DNA of 64,000 nucleotides from Geobacteraceae bacterium. Its GTDB lineage: Bacteria > Desulfobacterota > Desulfuromonadia > Geobacterales > Pseudopelobacteraceae. The notes below the pieces were generated by a model. It did no database searches, had not been told where the DNA came from, and saw nothing but the letters and a program-made list of their open reading frames with translations. This document shows positions 9,626 to 22,179 of this stretch, piece by piece (the first letter of the stretch is position 1; the number at the start of each line of letters is the position of its first letter). The position numbers and the translations under genes were made by a program. Location: the NCBI GenBank assembly GCA_013336525.1, contig JAAXTM010000002.1, positions 682,001-746,000 of the forward strand. The letters run 5' to 3'.

Positions 9626-10666
9626 TCAGCCTTCCGCCTTCAGATCCCGCGCCATCAGCTCTATTACCGCCTGCCTCGCCGGCTTGTCCTCGTGCAGGAT
9701 CTGATAGGTTTTTTCGACGATCGGCATCTCGACACCAAGGCGGCGCGCAAGATGGTAAACAGATTCAGCGCTCTTTACCCCTTCTGCCACCATGCGCATC
9801 TCGGCCAAAATGTCCGTTAGAGTCATCCCCTGTCCAAGCTTGAAGCCGACCGTACGGTTACGGGAAAGGTCACCGGTGCAGGTCAGCACCAGATCGCCCA
9901 TGCCCGCCAGACCGGCAAAGGTGGCCGCCTGTGCGCCCATCGCCTGACCGAGACGATTCATCTCGGCCAGACCTCTTGTAATAAGGGCCGCCCGGGCATT
10001 GTGGCCGAAGCCGAGGCCGTCGCAGATTCCGGCGGCGATGGCGATAACATTCTTGACCGCCCCCCCCAGTTCAACGCCGACCACATCACTGTTGGTATAG
10101 ACCCGCAGACAGGGACAGCTGAAGGCGGCCTGAACACGCCCGGAAGCAACCGGGTTGCGTGAGGCGGCAACTATTAATGAAGGGAGTTCCTGAGCTACTT
10201 CGCGTGCAAAGGTCGGACCGGAGAGGGCAACATAGCGGTTCAATGCATCATCACCAAGCAACTCTCCGCAAATCTGGGAAACGGTCTGGAGGGTTTCCAG
10301 TTCAATCCCTTTGGAAGCATTGGCAATAATCGCATCCGGTGCGATGTGCGGAGCGAGCTGTTTCAGCACGCCGCGCATGACCTGTACCGGCGTCACCAAC
10401 AGGATGATGTTCCTCCCGCGGGTCGCCTCTTCCAGGCTCCCTGTACACGCCAGAGCCGGGTGCAGATTGATGCCGGGAAGATAGAGCGAGTTGGTATGGC
10501 TGGTATTGATCTCTGCCACCAGCTCCGGCTCGTATGCCCACAATACCGTGTCATTGCCGTTGGCAGCCAGTCGTCCTGCTAAAGCCGTCCCCCAGCTGCC
10601 ACCGCCGATAACGGCAATCCGCTCGATATCTGCCACAGAATTAAAATTAATCTTATCGTTAGTCAT
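9626..10666 (-). CDS. gpsA: Glycerol-3-phosphate dehydrogenase [NAD(P)+]
   Basis: GpsA reduces dihydroxyacetone phosphate to sn-glycerol 3-phosphate, the backbone precursor of phospholipids, in the cytoplasm. The Rossmann motif VIGGGSWGTALA is at the N terminus. NASKGIE, ALSGPTFAREV, the catalytic-lysine region GGAVKNVIAIAAGICDGLGFG and the substrate-binding RGLAEM/GLAGMGDLVLTCTG segment follow in family order. The frame is open far upstream, but the real start is ATG 10666: GAGGA precedes it by five bases and it overlaps the stop of the upstream gene by 8 bp, indicating coupling. That gives 346 residues, slightly longer than usual because of about 17 residues before the Rossmann fold. Confidence 0.95.
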   Translation of the reverse strand: MTNDKINFNSVADIERIAVIGGGSWGTALAGRLAANGNDTVLWAYEPELVAEINTSHTNSLYLPGINLHPALACTGSLEEATRGRNIILLVTPVQVMRGVLKQLAPHIAPDAIIANASKGIELETLQTVSQICGELLGDDALNRYVALSGPTFAREVAQELPSLIVAASRNPVASGRVQAAFSCPCLRVYTNSDVVGVELGGAVKNVIAIAAGICDGLGFGHNARAALITRGLAEMNRLGQAMGAQAATFAGLAGMGDLVLTCTGDLSRNRTVGFKLGQGMTLTDILAEMRMVAEGVKSAESVYHLARRLGVEMPIVEKTYQILHEDKPARQAVIELMARDLKAEG

Positions 10667-12248
10667 CATAATCCTCGTCATCAAGCGCTTCCTCCAGGCG
10701 CGGATCATACCCCTCCGCCAATGTTTGCCTGGCGGCATCAACACTGTCCAGCAGCAGTCGCCGTATGAAAGGGTGACGGCAATCCGGCAGGAACCCCCCA
10801 ACGAGGCTCAAAGCTGTTGCCAGTGTCTTTTGTACCGCGCTTTCATCGCAATCGATCTGCTGCAGGTAATCTGCTGCCAGCAGCAACCTTTTGATGATAT
10901 CAGCACGCCTCGGTACAATAAGCTCCTCACAGCAGCTGGAAATTTCCCCCTCCAGAGCCTCCTGCGACACGGAATCAGGGCCGCCATCCGTTTCCAGGGC
11001 GTTGAAACGATCAGCAGCATCATAGAGAGCAGTTTCGGTCAAAACCCACCCTTCCAGCCCCGGTTCATCCAGCAGATCGTTGCTTGCGGCAACGTAGGCG
11101 GGGATCTTCTCGACGATGTCTTCCAGATGTTTGAGTTTAAAACGGGGGATGTATGATTCAGGTTTTAGAGAATCAGGCCGGAAGAGACGCATATCAACGT
11201 AGAAGTCGGGCGGCAGGTAAAAGCCCCCCTCTCTGCTGCGATGAAGAGCATCACGCAGCGAGGCCAGTGCATAGTCATGCTCAACCGGTGTCAGCATCTC
11301 GCCGCCGGCCACATCTTTCAGAATATGACCGTACTCTTTCTGGTCCTTCATCCGATAGCTGATGGCGTTCAGCATGCCATCCATCTCACCGGTAAGGATC
11401 AGCATTGCAGCAAAGGCGTTGTTATCCAGTCGCCATGAAAACCAGAGTGTACGGGAACCGTAGAAATCAACCGGCCCGGCATAAACTTCGTGAAAGGGGA
11501 GAGGTTGCTGGAAGGAATGCGGTAATTCAAGCGCCTCACGGATACCGGTGAATGAGAGCCGCCGGATACTGCGCCTGACCAGGGCCGCCAGATCCCCATC
11601 AAAGCGCGCTTCGGCACGCTCCAGAACATCCAGGGCATAGCCGCTCTTTGCTCGTCCCAGTGCACGTATCGCTTCGAGTACGATCTCTTCCTTCTCAAAA
11701 GAGAGCAGGATCTCCAGAAGTGCCACCGCTTCAGCGGAACTGTTATCTGAAAGGCGGTGTATCATCCGTTCGCGGAATTCATCCGCCACATCAAGAAAGC
11801 TGTCGATAAACCTGACCATGCCGCGCTCGTTATCGCTCAGGCAGTCATCAACAAAGCCTTCCAGAGTGGGGGAGCCATAACCGGTCATTGAGGCGAAGGG
11901 GGGAGCAGTAACGTCAATACCGCTGTCGTGCAGAACATCAAGCAGCGCCAGCTTGCCATCCTCCTCCAGATCCGTACGTTTCAAGGTGATCTGGATCAGC
12001 TGATCCATCCAGGCCGAGGCATCGAAAAAATCAAGCATACAGGTGTAACGGTATATGGCTGTGCCGTTCTGCTCACGCCAGAGTTTGCGCACGAGCGGCG
12101 AGAGCGCCCGTTTGCCGGACTTCTGCAAGCGCCGTCCGATGCGCTCCATCTGCTCACCGGTAAGATCGTCCCGCTTGAGAAAATCCAGCAGCCGGTTAAT
12201 GCGGCGCCGCTCGCGCAGCGATTTATCTATTTTGAGGGGCAGGGTCAT
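10659..12248 (-). CDS. Conserved-looking protein of unknown function, HEAT-like repeats
   Basis: 529 residues, not recognised by name. The first 230 residues are almost all alpha-helical with repeated helix pairs (for example SAEAVALLEILLSFEKEEIVLEAI followed by ALGRAKSGYALDVLERAEA), which resembles HEAT/PBS-lyase scaffolds. The middle (about 240-400) is mixed alpha/beta, containing FYGSRTLWFSWRLDN and MLILTGEMDGMLNAISYRMKDQ. The end is helical and very acidic (EEALDDEDYDD). The ATG follows the gyrA stop directly (TAG-ATG) and its own stop overlaps the gpsA start, so it is translated as part of a gyrA-gpsA unit. No signal peptide or membrane span is visible; a cytoplasmic scaffold is the most I can infer. 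Confidence 0.8.
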   Translation of the reverse strand: MTLPLKIDKSLRERRRINRLLDFLKRDDLTGEQMERIGRRLQKSGKRALSPLVRKLWREQNGTAIYRYTCMLDFFDASAWMDQLIQITLKRTDLEEDGKLALLDVLHDSGIDVTAPPFASMTGYGSPTLEGFVDDCLSDNERGMVRFIDSFLDVADEFRERMIHRLSDNSSAEAVALLEILLSFEKEEIVLEAIRALGRAKSGYALDVLERAEARFDGDLAALVRRSIRRLSFTGIREALELPHSFQQPLPFHEVYAGPVDFYGSRTLWFSWRLDNNAFAAMLILTGEMDGMLNAISYRMKDQKEYGHILKDVAGGEMLTPVEHDYALASLRDALHRSREGGFYLPPDFYVDMRLFRPDSLKPESYIPRFKLKHLEDIVEKIPAYVAASNDLLDEPGLEGWVLTETALYDAADRFNALETDGGPDSVSQEALEGEISSCCEELIVPRRADIIKRLLLAADYLQQIDCDESAVQKTLATALSLVGGFLPDCRHPFIRRLLLDSVDAARQTLAEGYDPRLEEALDDEDYDD

Positions 12249-14813
12249 CTATGCTTCCGTTTCTTCAGTCCCTTCGTCCTCGCTGCCATCACCTTCTTCT
12301 TCATCCTTTTCGGCGAGACGGGCAACAGCTACAACCTTCTCGTTATCCTCGGTATTCATGAGGGTGACACCCTGGGTATTACGACCGATAACCGAGAATC
12401 CGGAAACCGGTACCCGCAAGATCTTGCCCTGGTCGGTGATTACCATCAGATCGTGATCATCCGCGACCTGCATGACATTGACCACAGAGCCGTTACGCTC
12501 GGTGGTTTTAATCGTGATAATACCCTTGCCGCCACGCGACTGATCGCGGTATTCGTCAAGGTCGGTGCGCTTGCCATAACCGTTCTCGCAGACAGTGAAT
12601 ATAGTCGAACCGACGGCCGTATTGTCGACGATCTCCATGCCGATTACCCGGTCATCCTTGCCGAGATTCATGCCGCGTACACCACGGGTGGCACGCCCTG
12701 TCGGGCGCACGTCCTCTTCGTTGAAACGAATGGCTTTACCATCACGCGAAGCGAGGAAGATATCCTTGCTGCCATCGGTCAGCGCCACAGATATAAGCTT
12801 ATCGCCGTCATCCAGATTAACAGCGATGATACCGCCGCTCCGAACATTGGAGTAATCCACCAGAGAGGTCTTTTTGACAACGCCATTCTGGGTGGCCATA
12901 AAGAGGTAGGTGTTTTCGCTAAATTCTTTGACCGGCAGGATCGTGGTAATCTTTTCACCGGCCGCAACGTTGACCAGGTTGACTACCGCCTTACCTTTAG
13001 TGGTACGGCTCCCCTCCGGAATCTCGTATACCTTGAGCCAGTACATTCGTCCGGCGTCGGTGAAGCAGAGAAGGTAGTCCTTGGTCGAGGCGATAAAGAG
13101 CTGCTCGACAAAATCCTCCTCTTTTGTCTTCATGCCGGTCTTCCCTTTGCCGCCACGACGCTGCGAGCGGTACAGGTCAACGGCGCTCCGCTTGATGTAG
13201 CCGGTGTGCGATATGGTGACCACCATCTCTTCATCTTCGATAGTATCTTCACGCGAGATATCAGCACTCTTGTCAGCGATCTCCGAGCGGCGTACATCGC
13301 CAAAGCGCTCCTTGATTTCGGTCAGTTCAGCAACAATAATCTTGAGGATTTCGGTATCTGACGACAGGATCTCCCGCAGACGGGCAATCAGTTTCATAAT
13401 TTCTTCGTACTCGGCGATGATCTTGTCGCGCTCAAGGCCGGTCAGGCGTTGCAGACGCATTTCCAAAATAGCCTGTGCCTGGATTTCAGAGAGCTGTACC
13501 GAATTCTCAAAGCCGACCGGTCGCGGCAGGTTAAGACGCGTCAGGAATTCAGGATCGGCAAATTTCCCCTCCATCAGGCCCTGTTTTGCCTCCGGCGGAG
13601 TTTTGGACTCGCGGATCATTTCGATGACAGAATCGAGCCAGTCGAGAGCAATCTTGAGACCTTCCAGAATATGGGCGCGGGCCAGGGCTTTCTTCAGCTC
13701 AAAGTTGGTACGGCGGGTCACTACCTCGCAGCGATGCTCAACGAAACAGTCCATCATCTCACGCAGGGTCAGCACGCGTGGTCGATTGTGGACAATCGCC
13801 AGCATGATAATACCGAAGGAGACCTGCAGCTGGGACTGCTTGTAGAGCTGATTAAGCAGTACCTCAGCGTTTTCGTCCCGCTTGACCTCAATAACGATGC
13901 GCATCCCCTGTCGGTCGGATTCGTCGCGGATCTCGGTAATCCCTTCGACCTTCTTCTCCTTGACCAGCTCGGCGATCTTTTCGATCAATCGTGCCTTGTT
14001 AACCTGATAAGGCAGTTCGGTGACAATAATAGCCTGACGTTCCGAGCGCTTGGAAGCCTCAACATGTGCTTTGGCGCGAATCTGGATAATACCGCGTCCG
14101 GTACTGTAGGCATCTCTGATACCCTGGCGACCGTAGATGGTTGCCCCGGTAGGAAAGTCAGGGCCGGGGACCATTTCCAGAAGCTCCTCGAAGCTAATTT
14201 CCGGATTCTGGATCACGGCAATAATGCCGCCAATTATCTCGCCAATGTTATGGGGTGGGATGTTGGTGGCCATGCCGACCGCAATGCCGGTCGAGCCGTT
14301 GATCAGAAGGTTGGGAAACTTGGACGGCAGAACCGTCGGCTCGAGCATCTCCTCGTTATAGTTCGGGACCATGTTGACGGTCTCTTTGTCCAGGTCAGTC
14401 AGCAGTTCATGGGAAAGCTGACGCAGGCGGATCTCGGTATAACGCATCGCAGCCGGGCGGTCGCCGTCCACAGAACCGAAGTTACCCTGTCCGTCAACCA
14501 GCATGTAGCGCAGGGAAAAGTCCTGGGCCATACGTACGATGGTATCGTAGGCTGCGGTGTCTCCATGGGGGTGATACTTACCGATAACATCACCGACAAC
14601 ACGGGCCGATTTCTTGTATGGCTTGTTGTAGTCGTTGCTCATGTCATACATGGCGTACAGACAGCGGCGGTGAACCGGTTTGAGACCGTCGCGCACATCC
14701 GGCAGAGCCCGGCCTATGATAACCGACATGGCATAGTCCATGTAGGAACGCTTCATCTCATCTTCAATATTAACCGTTATCTTGTTGACAGGTATTTCTA
14801 CTGGAATCTGCAT
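12249..14813 (-). CDS. gyrA: DNA gyrase subunit A
   Basis: 854 residues. With GyrB it introduces negative supercoils. The breakage-reunion domain starts [32 protein letters not shown]. The catalytic tyrosine is Tyr125 in [10 protein letters not shown]. The quinolone-determining region reads [10 protein letters not shown], so the position equal to E. coli Ser83 is Thr86 and Asp87 is Asp90. The GyrA box QRRGGKG, which marks a true gyrase rather than topoisomerase IV, is present in the C-terminal pinwheel domain, followed by an acidic tail. It follows gyrB by 49 bp on the same strand. Confidence 0.97.
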   Translation of the reverse strand: MQIPVEIPVNKITVNIEDEMKRSYMDYAMSVIIGRALPDVRDGLKPVHRRCLYAMYDMSNDYNKPYKKSARVVGDVIGKYHPHGDTAAYDTIVRMAQDFSLRYMLVDGQGNFGSVDGDRPAAMRYTEIRLRQLSHELLTDLDKETVNMVPNYNEEMLEPTVLPSKFPNLLINGSTGIAVGMATNIPPHNIGEIIGGIIAVIQNPEISFEELLEMVPGPDFPTGATIYGRQGIRDAYSTGRGIIQIRAKAHVEASKRSERQAIIVTELPYQVNKARLIEKIAELVKEKKVEGITEIRDESDRQGMRIVIEVKRDENAEVLLNQLYKQSQLQVSFGIIMLAIVHNRPRVLTLREMMDCFVEHRCEVVTRRTNFELKKALARAHILEGLKIALDWLDSVIEMIRESKTPPEAKQGLMEGKFADPEFLTRLNLPRPVGFENSVQLSEIQAQAILEMRLQRLTGLERDKIIAEYEEIMKLIARLREILSSDTEILKIIVAELTEIKERFGDVRRSEIADKSADISREDTIEDEEMVVTISHTGYIKRSAVDLYRSQRRGGKGKTGMKTKEEDFVEQLFIASTKDYLLCFTDAGRMYWLKVYEIPEGSRTTKGKAVVNLVNVAAGEKITTILPVKEFSENTYLFMATQNGVVKKTSLVDYSNVRSGGIIAVNLDDGDKLISVALTDGSKDIFLASRDGKAIRFNEEDVRPTGRATRGVRGMNLGKDDRVIGMEIVDNTAVGSTIFTVCENGYGKRTDLDEYRDQSRGGKGIITIKTTERNGSVVNVMQVADDHDLMVITDQGKILRVPVSGFSVIGRNTQGVTLMNTEDNEKVVAVARLAEKDEEEGDGSEDEGTEETEA

Positions 14814-14862
14814 TGGTACCTCGTATCAGCTATTCTCATCAAATTGAGGAGAAAGGAATAAT

Positions 14863-18370
<3,508 letters not shown>

Positions 18371-18379
18371 CAGACGCTT

Positions 18380-19501
18380 TTAAAGCCTCATCGGCATAAT
18401 AACGGCAAGAAAACTTTCAGAATTTTCAGGAACAATGATTGAAGGTGAGAGTTCATCCTTAAATTTCATTTCAACCCGCTCGGTTTCCGCTACGGAAAGA
18501 ACATCCAGCAGATATCTGGCATTGAATCTGACCGAAATAGGCTCTCCGTCATATGCTACGTCGATCTCCTCCATAGCATCTCCCAACTCCGGATTACTTG
18601 AAGAGATTCGAATCCCTCCTGTAGAAATTTCCAGCATGATACCCTTGAATTTTTCACTGGAAAGAATTGCCATACGACGTACGGAATGGCTGAACTCTTC
18701 CTTGTTGACGGCTACAACCTGTGTGTTGGCGGTAGGAATTACGCGATTGTAATCTGGAAATTCACCATCAACAAGGCGCATAACCATATACGAATCACCC
18801 CGTTTAATGACTGCACTATTGTCCATAAAACCGAATAGCAGGGTTCCCCCCTCTTCATCGGTGATCTTCTTCATCTCATAAACGCCTTTTTTAGGCAGTA
18901 TTACCCCTTTCAGGAGTTCCGGCCCGGCAGTGCCTTTGAGGTCACCTGAAGCTATCGATAGTCGGTGACCATCAGTTGAAACCATTTTAAGTCCGTTGCT
19001 GCCATCTGAACGTACTTCCACCTTGATGAAAATGCCGTTGAGATTATATTTTGTTTCGTCAGTACAGATCGCATACGAGGTTCTTTCAATCATTCCACGT
19101 AGCAGAGACGATTCAATTTCAAAGAGGTTTTCCTCTTTTACATCTGGAAAATAGGGAAATTCATCCGATGATAATCCGACGATATTAAATTGAACCTTCC
19201 CACACTTTATTTCGACCCAATCGTTGTCTTTAGTAGAAAATGAAATTTGCTGGTTAGGAAGCTCCTTAACTATTTCGTACAGTTTTTTTGCAGAAACTGT
19301 AATTTTTCCAGGAGTGACAACATCTGCGGAATAACTGCTTTTCATCCCTACTTCCAGGTCAGTTGCTGTAACAAGAAGTGAAGTTTCAGTAGCTTCAAGA
19401 AGAACATTAGATAAAATCGGCATTGATGTTCTTTTTTCAACAATACCTTGAATTTTTTGAAGTGACTTCAGGAATTGCTCTTTTTCAATTTTGAATTCCA
19501 T
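18380..19501 (-). CDS. dnaN: DNA polymerase III beta sliding clamp
   Basis: 373 residues, the usual length of a three-domain clamp monomer that dimerises into a ring around DNA and tethers polymerase III. The start MEFKIEKEQFLKSLQKIQGIVEKR is typical. MPILSNVLLEA, the interdomain segment FPDYNRVIP and the C-terminal peptide-binding end SFLAVIMPMRL are all present. GGGAGAC lies just upstream of the ATG. It follows dnaA after 216 bp that contain degenerate DnaA boxes. Confidence 0.97.
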   Translation of the reverse strand: MEFKIEKEQFLKSLQKIQGIVEKRTSMPILSNVLLEATETSLLVTATDLEVGMKSSYSADVVTPGKITVSAKKLYEIVKELPNQQISFSTKDNDWVEIKCGKVQFNIVGLSSDEFPYFPDVKEENLFEIESSLLRGMIERTSYAICTDETKYNLNGIFIKVEVRSDGSNGLKMVSTDGHRLSIASGDLKGTAGPELLKGVILPKKGVYEMKKITDEEGGTLLFGFMDNSAVIKRGDSYMVMRLVDGEFPDYNRVIPTANTQVVAVNKEEFSHSVRRMAILSSEKFKGIMLEISTGGIRISSSNPELGDAMEEIDVAYDGEPISVRFNARYLLDVLSVAETERVEMKFKDELSPSIIVPENSESFLAVIMPMRL

Positions 19502-19717
19502 TCATGTCTCCCTTTACACTATTAGTATGTTTATAAAAGATTTAAAACCTTGTAGTACGTTGTTGGCCCTGTGGATACTGGGGATAACTACGCAAATACC
19601 TAAATTACAACATGTAATTGCCATCTACTGCCTGTGTACGGATAACTCGGTATAATCATATTTTTAAACAGCCTGAAAACTATCAACAGTTACTAACAGT
19701 AAATCAACAGGTTTTGC
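19502..19717. promoter_or_regulatory. dnaA-dnaN intergenic region with degenerate DnaA boxes
   Basis: No gene here. Near-matches to the DnaA box TTATCCACA are seen. TGTGGATAC lies at 19570-19578 and TGGGGATAA at 19579-19587, back to back, and TACGGATAA at 19637-19645, each on the reverse strand. On the plus strand CTATCAACA lies at 19680-19688. A second box cluster on the other side of dnaA is the pattern of a bipartite origin, or of DnaA autoregulation of dnaN. The boxes carry one or more mismatches, so binding is an inference. Confidence 0.45.
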
Positions 19718-21067
19718 TCACTTAAGCAGTATGCGCCTTATTTCTTCAATTATTTTAACCAGTTTAGGTTCACTTGCCACTGCCTTGTCAATTTTTTTGT
19801 AGGAGTGGATGATGGTAGAGTGGTCTTTGCCACCGAACTGTAATCCTATATCGGGATAAGATGATTTTGTCATGTCTCTACAAAACCAGATTGCTATCTG
19901 TCGTGCCTGAACAATATTTTTTAAACGTTTTTCCGATTTCAGCTCAGTTACCTTTAAATCGAAATACTCAGCAACCGTTTTTTGTATTAAATCAACAGTT
20001 ATTTCTTTATGCCTGTCTCCAAGAATATCTTTAAGATTTTCTTTCGCCATATCAAGAGTAACCGGAATATTTTGAAGGCTGCTGAAAGCTCCAAGGCGTA
20101 TGAGCATTCCTTCCAGTTCACGGATGTTTCTGGTATCACTGGAGGCGAGAAAATAATACACGTCCTCCGGAAAAAATACCCTGGTTACCTCTGATTTCTT
20201 TTTAAGAATAGCAATTTTAGTTTCTACATCAGGAGGTTGTATATCAGCAATGAGGCCCCATTCAAACCTGGATCTCAGACGTTCCTCAAGATCAGGAATC
20301 TCCCGTGGAAATTTATCCGAAGTTATCACTATCTGTTTATGAGCATCGTGCAGCGCATTGAATGTGTGAAAAAACTCTTCTTGTGTGCCGGTCTTGCCTG
20401 ATATGAACTGGATGTCGTCAACTAAAAGTACATCAACAGTTCTAAAACGATTTCTAAAAATATCCATCTTTTTTAATCGCAGATGATTGACCATTTCATA
20501 CATGAACTTTTCAGCTGAGCAGTAACAGACGTTCAATTCCGGAGAATTCTTGCGAATTGTGTGGCCTATCGAATTCAACAGGTGGCTTTTACCAAGTCCG
20601 ACACCGCCATAGATAAATAGAGGGTTGTATGTATCAGCAGGATTATTGGCTACAGCCATTGCTGCTGCATGAGCAAACTGGTTACCGGTCCCGCTTACAA
20701 ATAGATCAAACGTATATTTTTGATTAAGTGGAGTAAAGACCTGCTCGAGAGGACCGTTTTTGTTAACGGCTGGTTCATGGTCGGTTTTAACTACAAAATC
20801 TTCTGAAATGTAAGGTTGGTGTTCTTCATCAGCTCTGATGATAAAGTTCAGATTAACCGCAGACCCGGATGTGGCAGTCAGCGCTCCGGTCAAAACCTTC
20901 AGATAATGGTCTTCCAGCCACTCTTTTATAAAGGAGTTGGGAACAGATAAAAAAACGTCTGAACCATCATGGTGGCTGTAATGTACCGGTTTTACCCAGG
21001 CGTCGAAATCGGCTTCCGACATTACTTTTTCGATATTTTCAGTTGCTTGTTGCCATGCATCTAACAT
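19718..21067 (-). CDS. dnaA: Chromosomal replication initiator DnaA
   Basis: 449 residues in the four-domain layout. Domain I is at about 1-80 (WQQATENIEKVMSEADFDAWVKP). A short linker follows. The AAA+ domain begins at YTFDLFVSGTGNQFAHAAA, with Walker A GGVGLGKS (154-161), Walker B VLLVDDIQFISGK and sensor motifs further on. The DNA-binding domain IV carries the signature FGGKDHSTIIHSYKKI near the C terminus. DnaA binds boxes in oriC and melts the origin. It is transcribed away from rpmH, with the presumed oriC directly upstream. Confidence 0.98.
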   Translation of the reverse strand: MLDAWQQATENIEKVMSEADFDAWVKPVHYSHHDGSDVFLSVPNSFIKEWLEDHYLKVLTGALTATSGSAVNLNFIIRADEEHQPYISEDFVVKTDHEPAVNKNGPLEQVFTPLNQKYTFDLFVSGTGNQFAHAAAMAVANNPADTYNPLFIYGGVGLGKSHLLNSIGHTIRKNSPELNVCYCSAEKFMYEMVNHLRLKKMDIFRNRFRTVDVLLVDDIQFISGKTGTQEEFFHTFNALHDAHKQIVITSDKFPREIPDLEERLRSRFEWGLIADIQPPDVETKIAILKKKSEVTRVFFPEDVYYFLASSDTRNIRELEGMLIRLGAFSSLQNIPVTLDMAKENLKDILGDRHKEITVDLIQKTVAEYFDLKVTELKSEKRLKNIVQARQIAIWFCRDMTKSSYPDIGLQFGGKDHSTIIHSYKKIDKAVASEPKLVKIIEEIRRILLK

Positions 21068-21350
21068 CAGTAAAAATCACAATTCATAGTAGTATTGGTT
21101 ATCAACATCGAAATCGGCGTGTAACTGCTATCAGTAGAAGCATATTATAATGTCTTGTCCATATATCCAAGATAGTTATCAACAATATTGTCAACAGCTG
21201 TTGATAACTATTTAAACGTACAAAATCAACAAGTTAAAGTGCAATTCGGATAGAAATAGGCCTGTTGAAGGTGCTGGAGAATAGCAGAGCTGCCACTCTT
21301 TTTCAAGGCAAATCAATGGTTATCATGTTAAGTGTTGATATAATATAAAA
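21068..21350. other. Probable origin of replication (oriC)
   Basis: This AT-rich gap between divergent dnaA and rpmH contains three exact copies of TTATCAACA: 21099-21107 and 21176-21184 on plus, 21199-21207 on minus. The last two form an inverted pair 14 bp apart. A one-mismatch copy is at 21333-21341 (minus). TTATCAACA differs from the E. coli box TTATCCACA at one base. AT-rich tracts (for example around 21140-21175 and 21208-21240) could serve as the unwinding element. Gene orientation reverses at this point, which supports a bidirectional origin. Confidence 0.75.
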
Positions 21351-21351
21351 C

Positions 21352-21379
21352 TTGACATACAGCTTGAGGTATGTTTAAT
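21352..21379 (+). promoter_or_regulatory. Sigma-70-type promoter for rpmH
   Basis: A perfect -35 box TTGACA (21352-21357) is followed by a 16-bp spacer and TTTAAT (21374-21379), one mismatch from TATAAT. It lies 42 bp before the rpmH start, directly beside the DnaA-box cluster, and presumably drives rpmH-rnpA-yidD-yidC. Confidence 0.65.
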
Positions 21380-21420
21380 AACCCATTTCCTGAAAAATAA
21401 TTTTGTAGAGGTTAATCAAG

Positions 21421-21570
21421 ATGAAAAGAACTTATCAGCCAAGTAATATCTCACGCAAGCGTACCCACGGTTTTCTGGTAAGAATGGCCACAAAAAATGG
21501 CCGTTTGGTTATTAAGCGCAGAAGAGCAAAAGGGCGTAAGTGCCTGTCCGTAAGAATCGCAACAAAATAA
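21421..21570 (+). CDS. rpmH: 50S ribosomal protein L34
   Basis: 49 codons. The protein starts [18 protein letters not shown] and continues with [20 protein letters not shown], the invariant core of bL34, then a short tail CLSVRIATK, a few residues longer than average. It is a small basic large-subunit ribosomal protein. AGAGG lies upstream of the ATG. The rnpA frame begins 13 bp after the stop, as in most bacteria. Confidence 0.96.
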   Translation: MKRTYQPSNISRKRTHGFLVRMATKNGRLVIKRRRAKGRKCLSVRIATK

Positions 21571-21583
21571 CGTAAGTTATTTT

Positions 21584-21964
21584 GTGATTGTTGATACTGC
21601 AGCCACATTTCCAAAATCGGTACGTTTGCGGAAGCGAGCTGAATTTCTTCAGCTCGCTTCCGCACAACATAAAAAAACCGTACGCGGTTTTCTTGTTGTG
21701 TGGAGTGAAAACAATCTTCAAACGGCTCGGCTTGGTATTACAGCCAGTAAGAAAATTGGATGCGCTGTTGTCCGTAACAGGGTTAAACGATATCTTCGAG
21801 AGTTCTTCAGGCATAATCGCTTTGGGGTTGCAGCCGTGGATGTTAATATTATCGCCCGACGTGAATCGGCACTAATGACGTATTCCGATGTTTCGAGGGA
21901 ACTCAATAAGGCCTTTCGGTTAGTAGGCATGTCCCCATGTTCAAGAGCTGCTTGCTCCTTGTAA
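21584..21964 (+). CDS. rnpA: Ribonuclease P protein component
   Basis: 126 residues; the basic protein cofactor of RNase P, which matures the 5' ends of tRNAs. Family features are [13 protein letters not shown] near the start and the RNA-binding signature [19 protein letters not shown]. No ATG is available, so a GTG at 21584 is the best start; no strong ribosome site precedes it, so coupling to rpmH is likely. Residues about 16-27 are encoded by a perfect 16-bp hairpin (see separate entry). The 3' end overlaps yidD by 28 bp. Confidence 0.93.
   Translation: MIVDTAATFPKSVRLRKRAEFLQLASAQHKKTVRGFLVVWSENNLQTARLGITASKKIGCAVVRNRVKRYLREFFRHNRFGVAAVDVNIIARRESALMTYSDVSRELNKAFRLVGMSPCSRAACSL
21628..21663 (+). 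repeat. Perfect 16-bp stem-loop inside rnpA
   Basis: GCGGAAGCGAGCTGAA (21628-21643) is followed by the loop TTTC and the exact reverse complement TTCAGCTCGCTTCCGC (21648-21663). An A-rich run (CATAAAAAAACC) follows shortly after. It lies 44 bp inside the rnpA frame and encodes the conserved LRKRAEF region, so it is coding as well as strongly structured. It could attenuate or protect the rpmH-rnpA transcript. Confidence 0.85.
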
Positions 21965-22149
21965 TCAGGTTTTATCAGAAGATAGTTTCACCGCTTCTTC
22001 CACAGACCTGTCGCTTTTATCCCTCCTGTTCCGAGTATTCCCGTATTTCCTTAATTCGGCATGGTGTTGTCAGAGGTATGCTGCTTACCTTTGTCAGAAT
22101 ATGTAAGTGTCATCCGTTTCACCCGGGCGGCCACGATCCGGTACCCTAA
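21937..22149 (+). CDS. yidD: Membrane protein insertion efficiency factor YidD
   Basis: 70 residues. The family core [33 protein letters not shown] is complete, including the conserved Cys residues, and the C terminus has [13 protein letters not shown], the usual ending. YidD is a small amphipathic inner-membrane-associated protein that helps YidC-dependent insertion. Its ATG lies within the end of rnpA (28-bp overlap) and yidC follows 30 bp later. Confidence 0.95.
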   Translation: MFKSCLLLVIRFYQKIVSPLLPQTCRFYPSCSEYSRISLIRHGVVRGMLLTFVRICKCHPFHPGGHDPVP

Positions 22150-22179
22150 CACAAATGTACTAAGTATTCAGGAGCCTCG

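Noticed and set aside
11928-13361. Long plus-strand frame of 477 codons opposite gyrA and the HEAT-like gene
   Set aside because: It is antisense to clearly conserved genes; the translation has no recognisable domain and no ribosome site. High-GC third positions in gyrA leave the opposite frame open.
13449-14861. 470-codon plus-strand frame opposite gyrA
   Set aside because: Shadow of gyrA codon usage; no start context and no protein-like family features.
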